Source of the DNA: Eonycteris spelaea
Taxonomy: Eukaryota > Chordata > Mammalia > Chiroptera > Pteropodidae
NCBI GenBank assembly: GCA_003508835.1
Contig: PUFA01000077.1
Coordinates: 4,850,001 to 4,914,000, forward strand
Reading direction: 5' to 3'
Length of the DNA: 64,000 nucleotides
Shown here: piece by piece, positions 1 through 12,366 of the stretch
Position numbering within the stretch: position 1 is the stretch's first letter
How the letters are laid out: the number at the start of each line of letters is the position of its first letter
Notes under the pieces: generated by a model
What the model was told of the DNA's origin: nothing
Seen by the model: only the letters and a program-made list of their open reading frames with translations
Database searches by the model: none
Program-made: the position numbers and the translations under genes

Positions 1-162
1 ACTAATAGGAAACTCAATTTTCCCTCCTGACCAAGGTAAAAAATGTAGTACTTTGCATTAGGAATGTTGTTACCTTTAAAATTTGACTTTGTATTCAACA
101 TATTTAAATGTACTGAAATGTAGATTAGACTAAGAGACACAGTAAATTAATATTGAAGATAA

Positions 163-345
163 AAGCATAGATTCTAAAATCAGACTACTTGGGTTTGTAT
201 TAAAACTCAACCGCTTACTATCTGTATTTTGGGGAGAGTTATGTAATCTCTTTGAGCCATAGTTTCTCATTTATAAAATAAAGGGGATAACAGCTATAAA
301 TAGTGATAGTAGAATAGTAGCTATTATAATTATCGTTATTATCAT
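163..345 (+). mobile_element. MIR SINE fragment
   Basis: The order of the tRNA-derived body is kept: a 'gactacttgggtttg' box-B-like stretch, a decayed 'nnnGTGACCTTGGGCAAG' zone, then the 'CAGTTTCCTCATCTGTAAAATGGGGATAA' region seen here as a diverged match. Highly diverged, so old. It runs into an AT-rich tail. Confidence 0.6.
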
Positions 346-1224
346 ATAGTTATTATAGCAGTTAATATTTATATTGGTTAGTATTAATAATATATAAATT
401 AAAGTTCATAATAATTTAAAATGTAAATAGTAATATGATATAATATACCTATTGTTTTTATATGCAAATAATACATATTTTGACATTTATAATCCGTACT
501 GATATTAATGTTATATGTTAGTATTTATAAATAATGATATATTAGTATTAGAATATATCTTAGTAAATTTATATATTATTGGTACTAGTAAAATTGGACA
601 AGTCTTACGTTTTTTTTCTTGATCATATTTTCAAGCTTTGCAAACCCAGACTTTTTATCCCATCTATTGGATATTGATATGATTCTAATTATGTTGAAAA
701 TACTCTCAACTCATATAAATGTTTTATAACATTTTTATTAAAAAATTAATCTTAAAAAATTAATCTTTTACTTTAGTAAATATGTGACCCTATCGAGACA
801 GAATGAGGTGTGACAGTCCTAGCCAGTGGCCCATGAGCACACACAGGTGTTTTATGTCTTTGGGTTTCACTCCTGCTAACAAATCATGAAGCAATGTTAT
901 GACTCTCCCTGTAGGCTTTTATATCTGATTAAAGTAAATAAGAAAATGCCTGAATATTGCAGTAGTCCTCAGATTTCAACATATTTCAACAAGATGTCAA
1001 GTCAAATCCAAAAAATGTGTATCAACGATCTTTGCCAATAGTATTGCAAGAGACACTGAAGTTTCTCCTGTGAAAAATTTCACTCAGAAAAGTTTCTTTT
1101 AAAAATTAAAAGCAAAAACAAAAGTGATTTTTTTCACACACCAGAGAGAGGCAGTCTGTATGTTGATCTATATATTAGATACATATGTGTGTATAATAGT
1201 TATATTTAGTAGTTAACAAGGACA
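346..1224. other. AT-rich unassigned stretch
   Basis: Bases 346-600 are low-complexity AT sequence made of TAATA/ATAT words, probably drift from the MIR tail. Bases 600-1224 are unique-looking AT-rich DNA with no open frame, recognisable repeat or RNA gene. Confidence 0.5.
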
Positions 1225-2215
1225 AGATATTTTTTAACTACTCTATTGAGATATAAGTAGTATACATTAAACTACAGTTATTTAAAGTGTACAATTTGAT
1301 AAATTTTGACATGTAGACACCCATGGCTTTTCACCAAAATCAAAATTGAGGACATATCCTTCACCCCCTAAAATTTCCTTGTGACCTCTCGTAAAATCCT
1401 TCCCCACCCCAGAAATCACTAGTAGGATTTCTGCCACTATAGATTAGTTGGCATCTTCTAGAATTTTGTAGAAATGGAATTATACAGTATGTACCTTTTG
1501 TCTGACTTATTCCTTAGCATAATTATTTTGAGACTTATTCATATTGTTACACGTGTAGTTTATTCGTTTTTATAGCTTAGTTTTCCATTGTATCAATATA
1601 TCATGATTTGTTTATCTGTTCACCTGTTGGTGGACATTTGAATTGTTTTGCAGGTTTTGGCTACTGCAAAATAAATTTATGTTTATTCATGTAAACATCT
1701 TTGTATGGACATATGCTTTTATTTCTTTCTGGAAAATACCTAGGAATGAAATGGCAGCATCAAATGAGAAGTGTATGTTTGAGTTTTTAAGAAACTGTCA
1801 AATTGTTTTCCAAAGTGGTTGTCCTATTTTACATTCCCACAAACAGCTTATAAGAGTTCAATTCTTCACATTCTCAACACTTAGTATGCTCATTTTTTAA
1901 AAATTTTAGCCATTCTAATAAGTGTCTAGTGATAACACATCGTGATTTAAATTTGCATTTCTCAAATAATTAATAATGTTGAACATCTTTACAGGTGCTT
2001 ATTTACATTTATATATTTTTGGTAAAGTTTCGTTCAAATATTTCACCCATTTTTTTATTGAGATGTTTACTCTTATTGTTGAGTGTTGAGAGTTTTTAAT
2101 ATTCTAGATATAAGTCCTTTTTCAGATATATGATTTTCAAATGTTTCCTCATGTCTGTGGCTTTTCTTTTTCTTCCCTTAATAGTAAGCCAAGAAGTTTG
2201 GAATTCGTGTTTTAA
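1225..2215 (-). mobile_element. L1 fragment (old L1M-type), ORF2 end and 3' region
   Basis: On the minus strand this aligns in order with the 3' end of an old L1M-class element. The plus strand carries the familiar reverse-complement phrases 'attttccattgtatcaat', 'gttggtggacatttg', 'aaatacctaggaatg', 'ttgttttccaaagtgg' and 'acattcccac'. The 85-residue open frame at 1643-1900 is an antisense chance frame inside it. Many small indels; no functional ORF. Confidence 0.8.
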
Positions 2216-2794
2216 GAAAACAAGATACTGGAGTAGAATGTAGTCATTGTTTTATAACATGAAATAAAGGACAGTTGTGTTTTGAAAATATTTGCATGCC
2301 TTATATATTCACACATAACTGCCACAATTGTATCACCACAAGATTTGGTGAGACCTTGCTTAACGGCCTTTGTTATGGGTTCCACTTGTCTTTGACACTC
2401 CCATAATTATAACTATTTCAGTCTGCCTTACCTGTCTTTTAGTACAATTAACCCTTCATTGTGATAAGAGCGCTCTTTCAAATATGTGAATGGGATTACA
2501 TAATCGTTGGTTCTATCTCTGATAAAAAGAGAGGTACTCAGGATTCTGAATCCACAGACGCTTTACCAGCTGCCAAGTGTGGCCACCATCTTCCAGGACA
2601 ATCCCTCAAGGTATGATACAGAGCACAGGAATGTACATGTGACAGACATTCTGCTCCCGACCCAAGCATCTCACAGACCCATGAGAGAGAGAAACAGACA
2701 ACCAGTGCAAAGTGTCCAGTAATAGGAAACTCCCAAAATGTGGTGTCTACCCACCCCATAGAGTAGATAAGAGAATAAACTTCAGTGTACAAAC
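2216..2794. other. Unassigned unique sequence
   Basis: No repeat recognised. Overlapping short frames occur on both strands at 2507-2792 (71 and 84 residues). Neither resembles a known protein, and no flanking exon or signal supports coding. Confidence 0.4.
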
Positions 2795-2950
2795 ATGTTC
2801 AAACCCTGGTTATGCCACCTATTAATTCAGCAAATTCGGGTAACTCATTCAGTATCTTGTAACTCAGTTTCCTTTTCTCAGTAATGGAGATAATAAGTTC
2901 TAATTCAAAGAACTGGTATATAATAAAAGACAATGCATCTAAAACTCAGT
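2795..2950 (+). mobile_element. MIR SINE fragment
   Basis: Shows 'gttcaaaccctggttatgccac', then 'ctcagtttcc', 'taatggagataata' and 'acaatgcatctaaa' in MIR order. Diverged. Confidence 0.65.
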
Positions 2951-3034
2951 ATATAAAAAGGGATCCAATTATAAATTATTTTCAGAGCTGGGAGACAATA
3001 AAAGTAGGCAGAAAGAGGAGTTTAGATCAGTAAT

Positions 3035-3175
3035 TATATTTTCTAACATTTTTAGAGAGTTTCCCATGTGTTAGGTATATACATGTATCATTATTTCTAT
3101 TTCACAGATAAAGAAACTGAGGAAGAGAGATTTAAAAAAAAATCGTCCACATTCATACATCTTTAACCAGAATTC
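3035..3175 (-). mobile_element. MIR SINE fragment
   Basis: Plus strand reads as reverse-complement MIR: 'taacatttttagagag', 'catgtgttagg', 'tatttcacagataaag' and 'aaactgaggaagagag'. Confidence 0.65.
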
Positions 3176-3221
3176 GACAAATCCACTGAATTATATTGTC
3201 TATTTATTGTCTGTCTGGTTA

Positions 3222-3402
3222 GTTCTAGATCACAATTTCTCAGCACTATCTGCATAGACATTTCGAGCCAGGTAATTCTTTGTCATAGGGGGCTATCCAT
3301 TCATGGTACAGTGTTTAGCCACATCTCTGGCCTCTAAAAATCTCTAGCCTTGCCACATATTCCCAGGGCAGTAAAACCACCCTGTTGAGAACCACTGCAG
3401 TA
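3222..3402 (+). mobile_element. hAT-type MITE (Charlie/MER5-like)
   Basis: Shows the 'TTCTCA...ATAATTCTTTGTC...GGGGGCTATCC...TGTTGAGAACCACTG' layout of a non-autonomous hAT element. The right terminal repeat 'gttgagaaccactg' at 3383-3398 is well kept and the left one is eroded. It is the same family as 49065-49278. Confidence 0.65.
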
Positions 3403-4254
3403 GACAGAACTACCTCCTCAGTGTAGGTAGAGTTCAGCCTTCAAGGATATGTATTCACAGCACAATATCACACCCAACAGTCGATAAAGCCCCAGCTCCG
3501 GGGCCAAGAACGTGTGAAGTTGTAAGTTGCAATCTGACCTGCAGTATAATGCTGGAGGGCTTGAACTTGGACTCCCACTTGAGAAGTAGAGTTTTGCAGG
3601 TGATTGTCTCCACAGGGTATTAAGGATCTTTTGTCACTGTCACCTCAGGCTGTCTTTGGGACATGTCTTTGGGACACCTTCTGGCAGGGCACCTCTATAA
3701 TGTTTTCAAGCTGCTGTCCGTGTTCACATCAGGGAGAGAAAGCCCCCCAGGAAGTAGGTCACGAGACCTCGGTGGGAAGTCGCTGCCTAAGGAGTGGTGA
3801 CTGCAGCTTCCTTGGCCCCTGGTGCAGTGGAACATCCACATGTTATCAAAATTGTATTTTCTGGGGTCTAGAGGAAGGCAAATAATGAGACATTTGCCAT
3901 AAACATTGCCAGTTGGGTCAATCTGGTCCTTGCTGAAAAGACTGTTATTGTTACATAGACATATCCTGTTGGACACTGTTTTTTGTTTGGTTGTTTGTTT
4001 GCTTGTTTGTTTGTTTTAATGTAGCCCCAAAGCCTGATATTAGCTCACACTCCATCATAAGTTTGGCCCTCTGTGGGCGGTGGAGGCGGGGCGGGGAATT
4101 GGATCTGAAAATAAAGGAAGTGGATTTTGTGGATCGCAGCAGTCTGCTTCTTGGGGAATGGTGATCAGGGTAAATGGGAAGATGAGGATTTGATTCCTGA
4201 GAATTATTCGCTGAAGAAAACTTTTTAGGGCTGAAACGTAGATGGTGGTAGCGG
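3403..4254. other. Unassigned sequence with a (TTTG)n tract
   Basis: Mostly unique. A TTTG-type repeat lies at 3979-4018. Frames at 3604-3885 (+) and 3695-3976 (-) overlap each other and look like chance. No RNA gene or regulatory element was recognised. Confidence 0.4.
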
Positions 4255-4372
4255 TAGGACTTGCTGTGTGATGGGGAATGGCTCCTCCCTCTCTCAATCT
4301 CACTTTCCTCAGTTGTAATTGGAAGGCGTCTGACTAGATGACGTCCGGCCTTCCTCTCAGTGGAAGTGTTTG
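4255..4372 (+). mobile_element. MIR/MIR3-type SINE fragment
   Basis: Contains 'ctcactttcctcagttgtaa' followed by 'gactagatgacgtccggcc', the typical MIR3 core order. Confidence 0.5.
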
Positions 4373-4899
4373 GCAGCCTGTTAGCGCCCTCTCTGCAAAG
4401 ATAGCGGAACTGTCAGAAAATCATCCTTGGAAATGAGGTTTTGTCCATACTTGTAAGGGTCTCACAGGTATGTTCATGTACACCGGAGATTTAAAGGAGG
4501 GGTTCCAATAACAAGTGAGAGGGCTTTCCGATTGTAAGGGCAGTATTTCCATAACTCATTTCCGAGATCTTCAGAGCAAATACTTTTCATATTCTTGGTG
4601 CTGAGAAGGCCTCCTTTTGCTCAGGACAGTGATGATCTCCTTCCTTGGTGGAACTTATGGCCTGGTGAGTAAAAAATTTTGGACCCAAAACTATACGTTT
4701 CATAAATTTTTTGAGCTAGAAAATGCAAAGAGAGAGGAGAGAGAGAGGGAAGGAGAGAGAAGAGAGAAAGAAGGAATAATTTTTTATTTTATTTTCTCAA
4801 AATAGTTGTTTTTCTCTATTCTTTTTTCTTCTTTTCCCTGAAAAGTAAGTTAAAGGTGATATGTGGTATTAAAGAGAAGAAACTGATATAAATCCAAGA
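4373..4899. other. Unassigned sequence with a GA-rich patch
   Basis: Unique DNA with a short GA-rich simple region at 4718-4776. The 62-residue frame at 4617-4805 ends in that repeat and is not credible. Confidence 0.4.
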
Positions 4900-5062
4900 T
4901 ATAAGTCTTGGACTCAAAAATATCTAAATGCAGAACTAACCATGACTCTTTCTATCTGTATAATCTTGAACCTCAGTTTCCTCATTTGAAAATAAAAAAC
5001 AATATTTCCTGGAGCTATTATGAAAATTAGATTTAATGCAAATACCTGGAATGTAAAATGTG
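4900..5062 (+). mobile_element. MIR SINE fragment
   Basis: Carries 'cctcagtttcctcatttg', then 'attatgaaaattagattt' and 'aatacctggaatg' in MIR order. Confidence 0.6.
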
Positions 5063-5504
5063 TAATATATCTATAATCTCAGAACCACTGGATGAATGAA
5101 AATTCAATAGCTAAAGGGTCACTAACAGGTTTAGGCGGAAGAAACTTTCAAGAATATTTATTGGGTTCAGGTAATTTGCAAATTCCAGGCAAGAAGTATT
5201 TCTATAATGCCAAATACTTATAAAACTTAGAGCTAAATTTTCATGTTTTTATGTGGATATTTGGCATGTACAGAGATAACCAAAGAACAGAGGAATATTT
5301 GATTTTACCATAACTTATTCATTGTGATTAGTCATTCTACATCTTCTAAATTCCCTCAGACATATGGGAAAATGATGAACAAAAGCACTTGAATCTATTC
5401 TGTTTTCTGTAACACAGTTTTATATCTGGCACCAGTGAATGGCACAGTTGGAGAAATATGAAATATATAAAATTTAACGTTGCACATTTGCAGAACTCCC
5501 ATTT

Positions 5505-6345
5505 AATATTCATTCATTCAAAAACAATATAATGAATTCCTATGCCAAGGACAGTACCAGAACTGGGGAAAGCAGAGTCCTTGCCCCTAGAAGGAGAACC
5601 ATCTAGTGGATCGATAGATATTAAATAATAACATAAACAAACATAAAAGTGCAGCTGTGATAGGGTCTTTATAGAGAGAAGGAAGGTGCTACAAGTTGTA
5701 TAATAAAGATTTGACTTAGCGATGACTTCTCTGAGGAAATAAGATTGACATCTGGAGGAAGGTAAAAGAAAATTGAGTTGAGTGGGAGGGAAGACAGTCG
5801 CAGGCAGGTGGAACAAAATGTGTTAAGACCTCATGTTCTGGGTGACGATAGGAAGCACATAAAACCGAAGAAAGTCTTTGTGTCTAGAGAGGCTCAGTGG
5901 GAGGAAGCGGTGACAGTGAGTTTCAAGAATCAAGCAGTGACTGGCTGAATACATGACCGTTTTAGTTTACCTGGAGCCAAATCTGTCCCATTATTCATTG
6001 AGTAATGAGAAGACACAGGTGACAATTTTAAGGCAAAGAAGATGATCAATCAGATTTATGCTTGGAAAGGTCACTGGCTAGTAGGTGAAGAATAGATTTT
6101 GGAGGGAGGCAAACAGAAGATGCAATGAACCAGTTTGGATCCTGCTACCATAGTTTACATAGAAGATAATCATAGCTCAGAGTAGAGTTTTGCTCAAGAT
6201 AGAGAAGAAAAATGCAAATGTGGAAGAGACAGACGAGATGTTAAGTCCACTGAATTTGGTGTGGACTGACTGTGTACGTGGGATAAGTGAGAGAAAGGTT
6301 TCAACAATGGTTCTTGGGCCTCTGGTTTATGCAACTGGATCTAAA
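5505..6345 (-). mobile_element. L2 LINE fragment, 3' end
   Basis: Plus strand begins with 'attcattcattca', the reverse complement of the L2 3' repeat end. It continues through reverse-complement L2 3'-UTR landmarks: 'gtccttgcccctag', a gain-of-weight-like block near 5740, 'aggtggaacaaaatgtg' and 'gtgacttgat'-type sequence. One of the longer L2 pieces here, without coding capacity. Confidence 0.7.
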
Positions 6346-7150
6346 ATAGGCCCTTTGTAGATATAGGGACATGGAATAAGGAACAGGCTCCAGAGTACTA
6401 GAAAACCACAAATTAAGTTTGGGACATAGTAATTTCAGGGTGCCTTAGAGATATTGAAGAGGAGATATTCTTGAGGATTCTGGAGAAGAGACCAAGCCAA
6501 AGTGAAGTTTTCTCCAGTATTCTCTCTTCGTTTCTTCTCTCCTGATTTTTTTCTAGATGCACAAATTGAGCTGCCTGGTTCCTGGAACTGTATGTAGGTC
6601 TCTTGGGCACCTGGGTGAGGAAGGCTTGCAGTAACAGCCAGGAAGAATGTTCCAGTGTGCTCCAGAAGAGATGCCTCTGGTTTAAAAAGGGTTTTTTTGT
6701 TTTGTTTGTTTTTTTTGTTTTGTTTTGTTTTGTTTTGTTTTGTTTTTGCCATTCAGATCTCAAAATCAAAAGCATGTCTCCACAAGGGTGAGAATGAGGT
6801 CAAATAAAAACAGCATGTTGAAAGGAACATTTTCAGAAAGGGAGTCTAGAAAGGGTTATTTTTCCCTCCTTACATACAAAATGACTTTAACCTAACATGA
6901 GGAGGGACATCAAGCCAAAAAGCATTATGTGAGAGTGCGATTTCTGATTAAAGTTTCAAACCTAAATCTTGTCTAGATAAGCTCACTTCCCATTTGTTCA
7001 CGTTCTGCTTCTATTATCCATATTTGCTCTCACATCCACTGTAAGAAAAAAATTAAAAGAAGTGTATTTGCATGACATTCTTATCCCCCACTACCATCAC
7101 CAGTCATTTCCCTCTCTGATGAATTAGTGCCCAGCCAGAGGAATTATCAT
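6346..7150. other. Unassigned sequence with a (TTTTG)n tract
   Basis: A TTTTG pentamer array lies at 6691-6748 and accounts for the lysine/asparagine-rich minus-strand frames at 6413-6775. The remainder is unique and non-coding by eye. Confidence 0.45.
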
Positions 7151-7151
7151 A

Positions 7152-7282
7152 TCGATGATTTGAGGTGCTTTAAAGTGCAGATTCTTGGGCCTACCCTAAT
7201 TCTTGGAGATTCTAATTCATTAAATCTTCGGTGGGGCCAAGTGGCCTGTATTTTTAAAAGCTTACTGGAATAGAGTAATGCA
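7152..7282 (+). mobile_element. MER5-type hAT MITE fragment
   Basis: Matches the MER5A/B middle: 'gcagattcttgggcctacc', then 'ggagattctaattcatta', 'ggtggggccaagtggcctg' and 'tttttaaaagctt'. Both terminal repeats are eroded. Confidence 0.65.
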
Positions 7283-7544
7283 AACCACATTTTGAACTAT
7301 AGATTTTAAGCAGAAACCCATTGCTTTTCAGTTGACAAGAATATAGCTGAAGAGCTGTGGTAATATTTGCCCTTTAAACCATCCAACTTTCACCTTCCTC
7401 TTTATCTTATTTGCAGAATTCTTATACCCAAAAATTGTCAGTCAGTCAAGAAAGCTCCTGAAAGGCAGAAAAATCTATCAAACTATGTAGCTGCTCCTGA
7501 TCAAAGTTTCTTTTTTTCTTTTCTTTTCTTTTTTTTTTTTAAGT

Positions 7545-7900
7545 AGAAAGAATCTTAGAGTGATTATCTAGTCCAGTGCTATCCAAGCGTTGTTTGAGGA
7601 GTAGGACTCACTTTTCAAGGAAACATGGGCATCCGCAATATTTTGAAGAGGTCAAAGCGAAGCCACTTTTCTCTGATATGCAGATGGAGTGAGCACAAGA
7701 CCCCACCAGATCTGCCCCCTCCTAGCACAGAGGACAAGCCCTGCGATCCTACCGTCTGAGGAACACAGTGTGAAAACCCATCAGCTACTCCAAACTTTTC
7801 ATTTGACAGATGTGGAGACCTAGATCCAGAAATGGAGTGACTTCTCCAGGTTCACAGAAAGTTTCATTGTCAGATACTGATTAGAATTCAGATGTCTTAA
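7545..7900 (-). mobile_element. MIR3 SINE, split by a younger hAT MITE
   Basis: Plus strand gives 'aatcttagagtgattatcta' and then resumes after about 205 bases with 'ctccaaacttttcatttgac' and 'gatgtggagacctagatcc'. The two halves make one MIR3 in reverse orientation, interrupted at 7574-7778. Confidence 0.55.
7574..7778. mobile_element. hAT-like MITE inserted in MIR3
   Basis: Sequence between the two MIR3 halves. It begins with 'cagtgctatccaa' and ends with 'cagtgtgaaaacc', imperfect hAT-type termini. Flanks 'atctagtc' and 'atcagcta' could be a decayed 8-base target duplication. The subfamily was not identified. Confidence 0.5.
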
Positions 7901-8122
7901 ATGCCGAGCCCGTGCATTTTCCTCTTGCAACAAACATCCTGTATTGCCCCCTAAGATATTTTCTTATAGCTTTTGAAGGAACAACCTGCCTTATTTTAAG
8001 ATGCCTAAGGTGGCATCCATCATCAGCATGTGGGTTGTGGCTGACAAAGCGTACCAGGGGACTGTCCAGGACACAGGTTTTCCTATTTCACCTAAATCTC
8101 TCTTTTCTCACTTCTGCCTTTT
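7901..8122. other. Short unassigned spacer
   Basis: Unique-looking. An 87-residue frame at 7912-8175 runs into the following MIR and is not credible as a gene. Confidence 0.35.
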
Positions 8123-8350
8123 CATTGTGTACTTCCTGTATGCCAGACACTGAGCTAAGAGTTCTCACACAATAATTCCACACTTCGTTCTCCCGGTACG
8201 CCTAAGTGGTTGGCATCAGTGTTCCTTATTTAATTCACAAGGATGTGGACCTTTAAAAACAGTTAAGTGAAATTTGCTCAGCAGAGATAGCAGAACTGGG
8301 ATTTGAAAACAAATCTGGCTGTCTCCACAGTCCCAGGCACTTACCTCTAG
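8123..8350 (-). mobile_element. MIR SINE, near full length
   Basis: Reverse-complement MIR order is nearly complete: 'cctgtatgccagacactg', 'agctaagagttct', then after a decayed middle 'cagaactgggatttgaa' and 'ctggctgtctccac'. Confidence 0.65.
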
Positions 8351-8958
8351 GCAAGTCATCATTCTTTCTGAATGAAGCAGGATCAGGACGAGTCCACCTG
8401 TGCTCCCTAACCCCTTTCAGCCAATAACTAGGGGACATTTGAGGCACCTGATAGACCTGTCTTCCTCTCTGCAGAAAGGTACCAGGGCTCACCCATCACA
8501 GCAGGCTGCCTGTGGTCCAGCTTCCCCAGGATTCCCAAGAGGAGACACAGATGACTATCAATGGGCCTTCAGATAGAGTTGCTCATGGCCTGTGTTCCTA
8601 GGGCAAACAGAATCATAATTTTTAATTACAGTGCAAACTTCTGAGGCTGCAGCCCCAGCTGGAGTTTAAGAGTTGTCAGAGCCTGCTGCTGCCCTGTTTT
8701 CCAGCAGCCCCTCTTGGAAAGTTGACACTTTTTAGCTATGAGTGGCAATTCTGTTGTAGCTTCTTATTTTGTTCAATCATGACATGTAAGGAATTTGCTA
8801 CAACCGATGTCCTGAACCAACCACTGGATTCTAGACACGGTTTACTGCATAAAGAAAAGTGAGCAGAAGCTTAAAGCTGTCATCAGTGACATCAAGATTG
8901 TTCTTTTCTGCCTCAAATAACTGCTTTTTCAGCCTCTAATCTCCATCTTCAAATACCA

Positions 8959-8960
<2 letters not shown>

Positions 8961-8995
<35 letters not shown>
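8961..8995. repeat. Pure T35 tract
   Basis: Uninterrupted run of 35 T. It could be a minus-strand retroposon poly(A) tail, but no element body or target duplication was recognised on its right side. Confidence 0.9.
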
Positions 8996-8996
<1 letters not shown>

Positions 8997-9356
8997 ATCA
9001 GCTAAGGTTCAGAAATGTTCTTAGCCAAATTTGTAACTATTTTATAGAGGGATGATGCTTGACCTCTGTGCTTGATGAAATTAGTACTCATTTTGGGTGG
9101 CTTCCTTGTTTTGGGATAAGTCTCTCAGCTTAACCAACACTGCAGATTTCCTTCTCAGACACACAGAGATTGAGATTCTAGTGCAAAAATTTGAAATGAT
9201 TACATTGCAACTTAAATACTGTTGAAAATAAAATACTTGTATGCATTAGAAATGCTCGATTTTTGTGGAAGATAGTTTTCTGATTTTAAAATTTATGTCA
9301 GATTTTTAAGGATCCATAACTGTTCTGTTCTTGGAAACTTCAACAGAGCAATACAA

Positions 9357-9388
<32 letters not shown>

Positions 9389-9391
9389 TAA
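9357..9391. repeat. (AAT)n microsatellite
   Basis: About eleven AAT units, the last ones changed to AAC. Confidence 0.9.
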
Positions 9392-9424
9392 CAGTATACC
9401 TTCTATTATGCACATTTATGTATT

Positions 9425-9575
9425 TGTTCCATAATGTTTACTGAATACTTGTTATCTTCCAAGTGTCTGCACTAAGTGCTGGGGATATGGGGATGAACCA
9501 GCCCCATCCTCACCCTTGTATATCGTCAAGATCAATATTTTTTGGTGATTTGATTGAAGCAGGTACTGAGTACAG
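9425..9575 (-). mobile_element. L2 fragment
   Basis: Plus strand has 'tactgaatacttgttatctt', then 'gcactaagtgctggggatat' and 'ggggatgaacca', the reverse-complement L2 3' end. Confidence 0.6.
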
Positions 9576-9714
9576 CAAAGACGAAAAAGGGTGGTTGGGA
9601 TTACCTGGGGGCGGAGGGGAGGGGGTGCTAAATGTGGGCCTAGGACAGATACAGAGTTAAAGAAAGCTCCATAGAAAGAGAAAGGAAATAAAAGAAAGGA
9701 AATTAGCAGGCAGG

Positions 9715-9885
9715 ATTCAATGAATTTACATATAGTGCTTTATCAGTTACTACCTTATTTAATTTACGTGGTCTTATCTGGCTACACCAAGAGTTAAGTA
9801 ACAAAGGGGTCATCTCTATTTACCAGTGAGATTATTTTGAGGGAAGATCAGGTAGAAGGTAAGCGTCTGAACCAGGACTCACTCG
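9715..9885 (-). mobile_element. MIR SINE fragment
   Basis: Reverse-complement MIR order: 'tagtgctttatcagttact', 'gagattattttgag' and 'tctgaaccaggactcac'. Confidence 0.55.
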
Positions 9886-10094
9886 TGCTTTTTGTTCGCT
9901 TTTGTTGTTAACCCTAGTAAGTCTCTTCCCATTATGCAGACGCGGCCTTAGCAAAGAGGGCGGGGCGCATGGCTGGTGTTCTCAGTTGGTATTGTCCACA
10001 ACACTGGTGCATAGTTCATCTTAACGATTCAGTGACACTTCAGCAAGAACCTGGTAGCTCATCAAAGGACAACAACACAGTTCTGGTGTCACAG

Positions 10095-10215
10095 AAATAA
10101 AGGCGCCCTTGGAATCAGGACGCCCAATTCAAATGGCCCCATGGTCACTAACTAGCGGGATGACCCACAGTAAATCGCTAGGCCCGTTATTAACTTTTCT
10201 ATTCTGTGCCATCAG
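10095..10215 (+). mobile_element. MIR SINE fragment
   Basis: Shows 'aatcaggacgcccaattcaa', then 'ggtcactaactagcgggatg' and 'acccacagtaaatcgct'. A partial, strongly diverged copy. Confidence 0.45.
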
Positions 10216-12133
10216 TTTGTCACGGCCACATCACAGAACTTTACACAGGAATGTTTCTGCCACATAAGAAGAAGACACATGTTTTATTTTAGTTAAATCG
10301 AGATTTTAATTTCCCGCTAACCTTTTATTCCAGACTCTTCTATCACTTCTAAAACCAAAGCAGCTACCCCCACCAACCTCCAATCCCGTCAAAGATGATG
10401 GAAAGTTACAGGAAAGTTCTAAGTAGCAGAGTGACAAAGTCAAAATTGCTTTTTAAATTCACCTTTCCTCTTCGTATCGCATTTCCCTTATTGCTTCATT
10501 CATCTCATTTTTTAAATTATTTTTCAGAAAAGATTGCCTTCCCACTTTTGACATACAAACCCTTTACTTATGTCCTTTATTCCATCCCAGTTTCACCTAT
10601 TGAAGGGAGGAGGTCCAGAATCTCACTGCAAAGGGTGCAGTACAGGGAGATGTGAACAACTGAGTTCATTTTTGTCATTAATCTACCACTAGGGGCAGAA
10701 CTGACCGATCTCCCCTAATGCCCACAGTGAAGTAATGCCCACAGATAAAGTCAGGAGTGATCAAGGCTGAGTTATTTTCCTTAACATATCATCTCTTTCT
10801 GATCATTCTATCCAGACTGGAGCAATGGTCATGAACGTGAGAATTCCTCTAACGTTCAAATTTGGCCGGGTCATCAGAAATCAAATGAACAGAGATCCAT
10901 TAGGGAGGGAAACTAATAGGCCTCAGCCAGACCCCAGCCAGTGAGCAGGCAGGGAACAGGGCCACGGGTCAGAGGAGGGAGCAGGTGGTTTGTACAAGTG
11001 AGGAGGAGCAGTGAGGGGAAACCGAATGACCTAAGTGGCTGAACAGTTCAAGCCTTCTCCATCGCTATGACTAATGATTTGATAAATGAAAAAAAAAAAA
11101 TGCGCTTCAGCTGACAAGTCACTGCATCACCAGTGTGTGTTTTCCTTTAAACCACGAGAGCCAGAGAGGAAGTTCCTTAGGCTATTTCAAATGGAAACGA
11201 ATGATTTTTGTTCTCACCCATGGACTTGCAAGCAGGGACTGCGTCATCGCAAGCTGCCCATTCAAGTGACCCAGCAGGCATTCCCAGCATAGCATGCGCC
11301 CGCCTCCAGCCTCTCCTGTGTACGTTTCTGCTGTGGTGATTTGGGGTCATTTACATTATGGAAAGAAATAGAGAAAAATTAAGTGTGACAGTTTATAATG
11401 GCTGTCTTTGTAAGATTCTGTAGCATGCTGCATCAAATTTGAAAGCAAAAACATTTCAGTGAAGTAATCTGGTAAAAGGTTAAAATGTATTTAAAAAAAC
11501 ATCTTTTACAATGTCGGAATAATGTGGCATAGACTTTAGAAATATAGGTGTTTACAGTGTTTACTCTCAAACTACAGATTTTCATGAGATTAACACGCTA
11601 CAGACAGACACCTGGAGGAGTTTTTAAAAAGTTTGTTTTCTTTCTACTCATCTTCCAGGAAAGGTAGGTTTTAAAGATCTCATTCATCCTTTAACCATAC
11701 ACATAACTACAAGTCAGTTACATACATGGGTGGATCAGAGTCAGAATTATGTCACCAGGATCTTGGCACCAAATTAACAGTTATTGCTTCTTAATGGCAC
11801 TTTCAATCTACTTGTATTGCTTGAATGTCAAATGCAATTTCATCATCGGAACCAGTGGTGTGGAGACATAGGTCTCTCCCTGCTTCCAGGTCTAAATCTC
11901 TTTCATCAATATTGACATAATAAATTCATGGCTAATTTAATTCCAATCACAAATTTTACATGTGGTATTCAAACATAGATATGCATCTTTTATTAGAGTT
12001 TGCCATATAGGATGTGAAATATTTAGACTCAATGGCTTTGTTTTGCTTTTCCTTATCATGCAGAATGAATGTTTTGGTCAACAGCCAAAATTTAGAATAT
12101 CCAGCAGCCCAAAACAGAATTCCCTGCAGAATT
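10216..12133. other. Long unassigned stretch
   Basis: Mostly unique AT-rich DNA with several short frames on the plus strand (10395-10655, 11086-11292), none recognisable. A GC box (GGGCGGGGC) lies just before it, near 9958-9966. A CTCF-like string lies at 10685-10699 but is one base short of the consensus spacing. Confidence 0.4.

Positions 12134-12366
<233 letters not shown>

Larger units (their letters stand above)
8351..9420. other. Unassigned sequence with two simple repeats
   Basis: Unique AT-rich DNA. Holds the 35-base T tract and the AAT array listed separately. No gene or interspersed repeat recognised. Confidence 0.4.

Noticed and set aside
2507..2792. Overlapping sense and antisense frames that looked exon-like
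   Set aside because: A GT follows near 2611, but there is no convincing polypyrimidine-AG acceptor, and the two strands are equally open.
10685..10699. CTCF-like 'ccactaggggcag'
   Set aside because: One G short of the core spacing, so probably a chance match.
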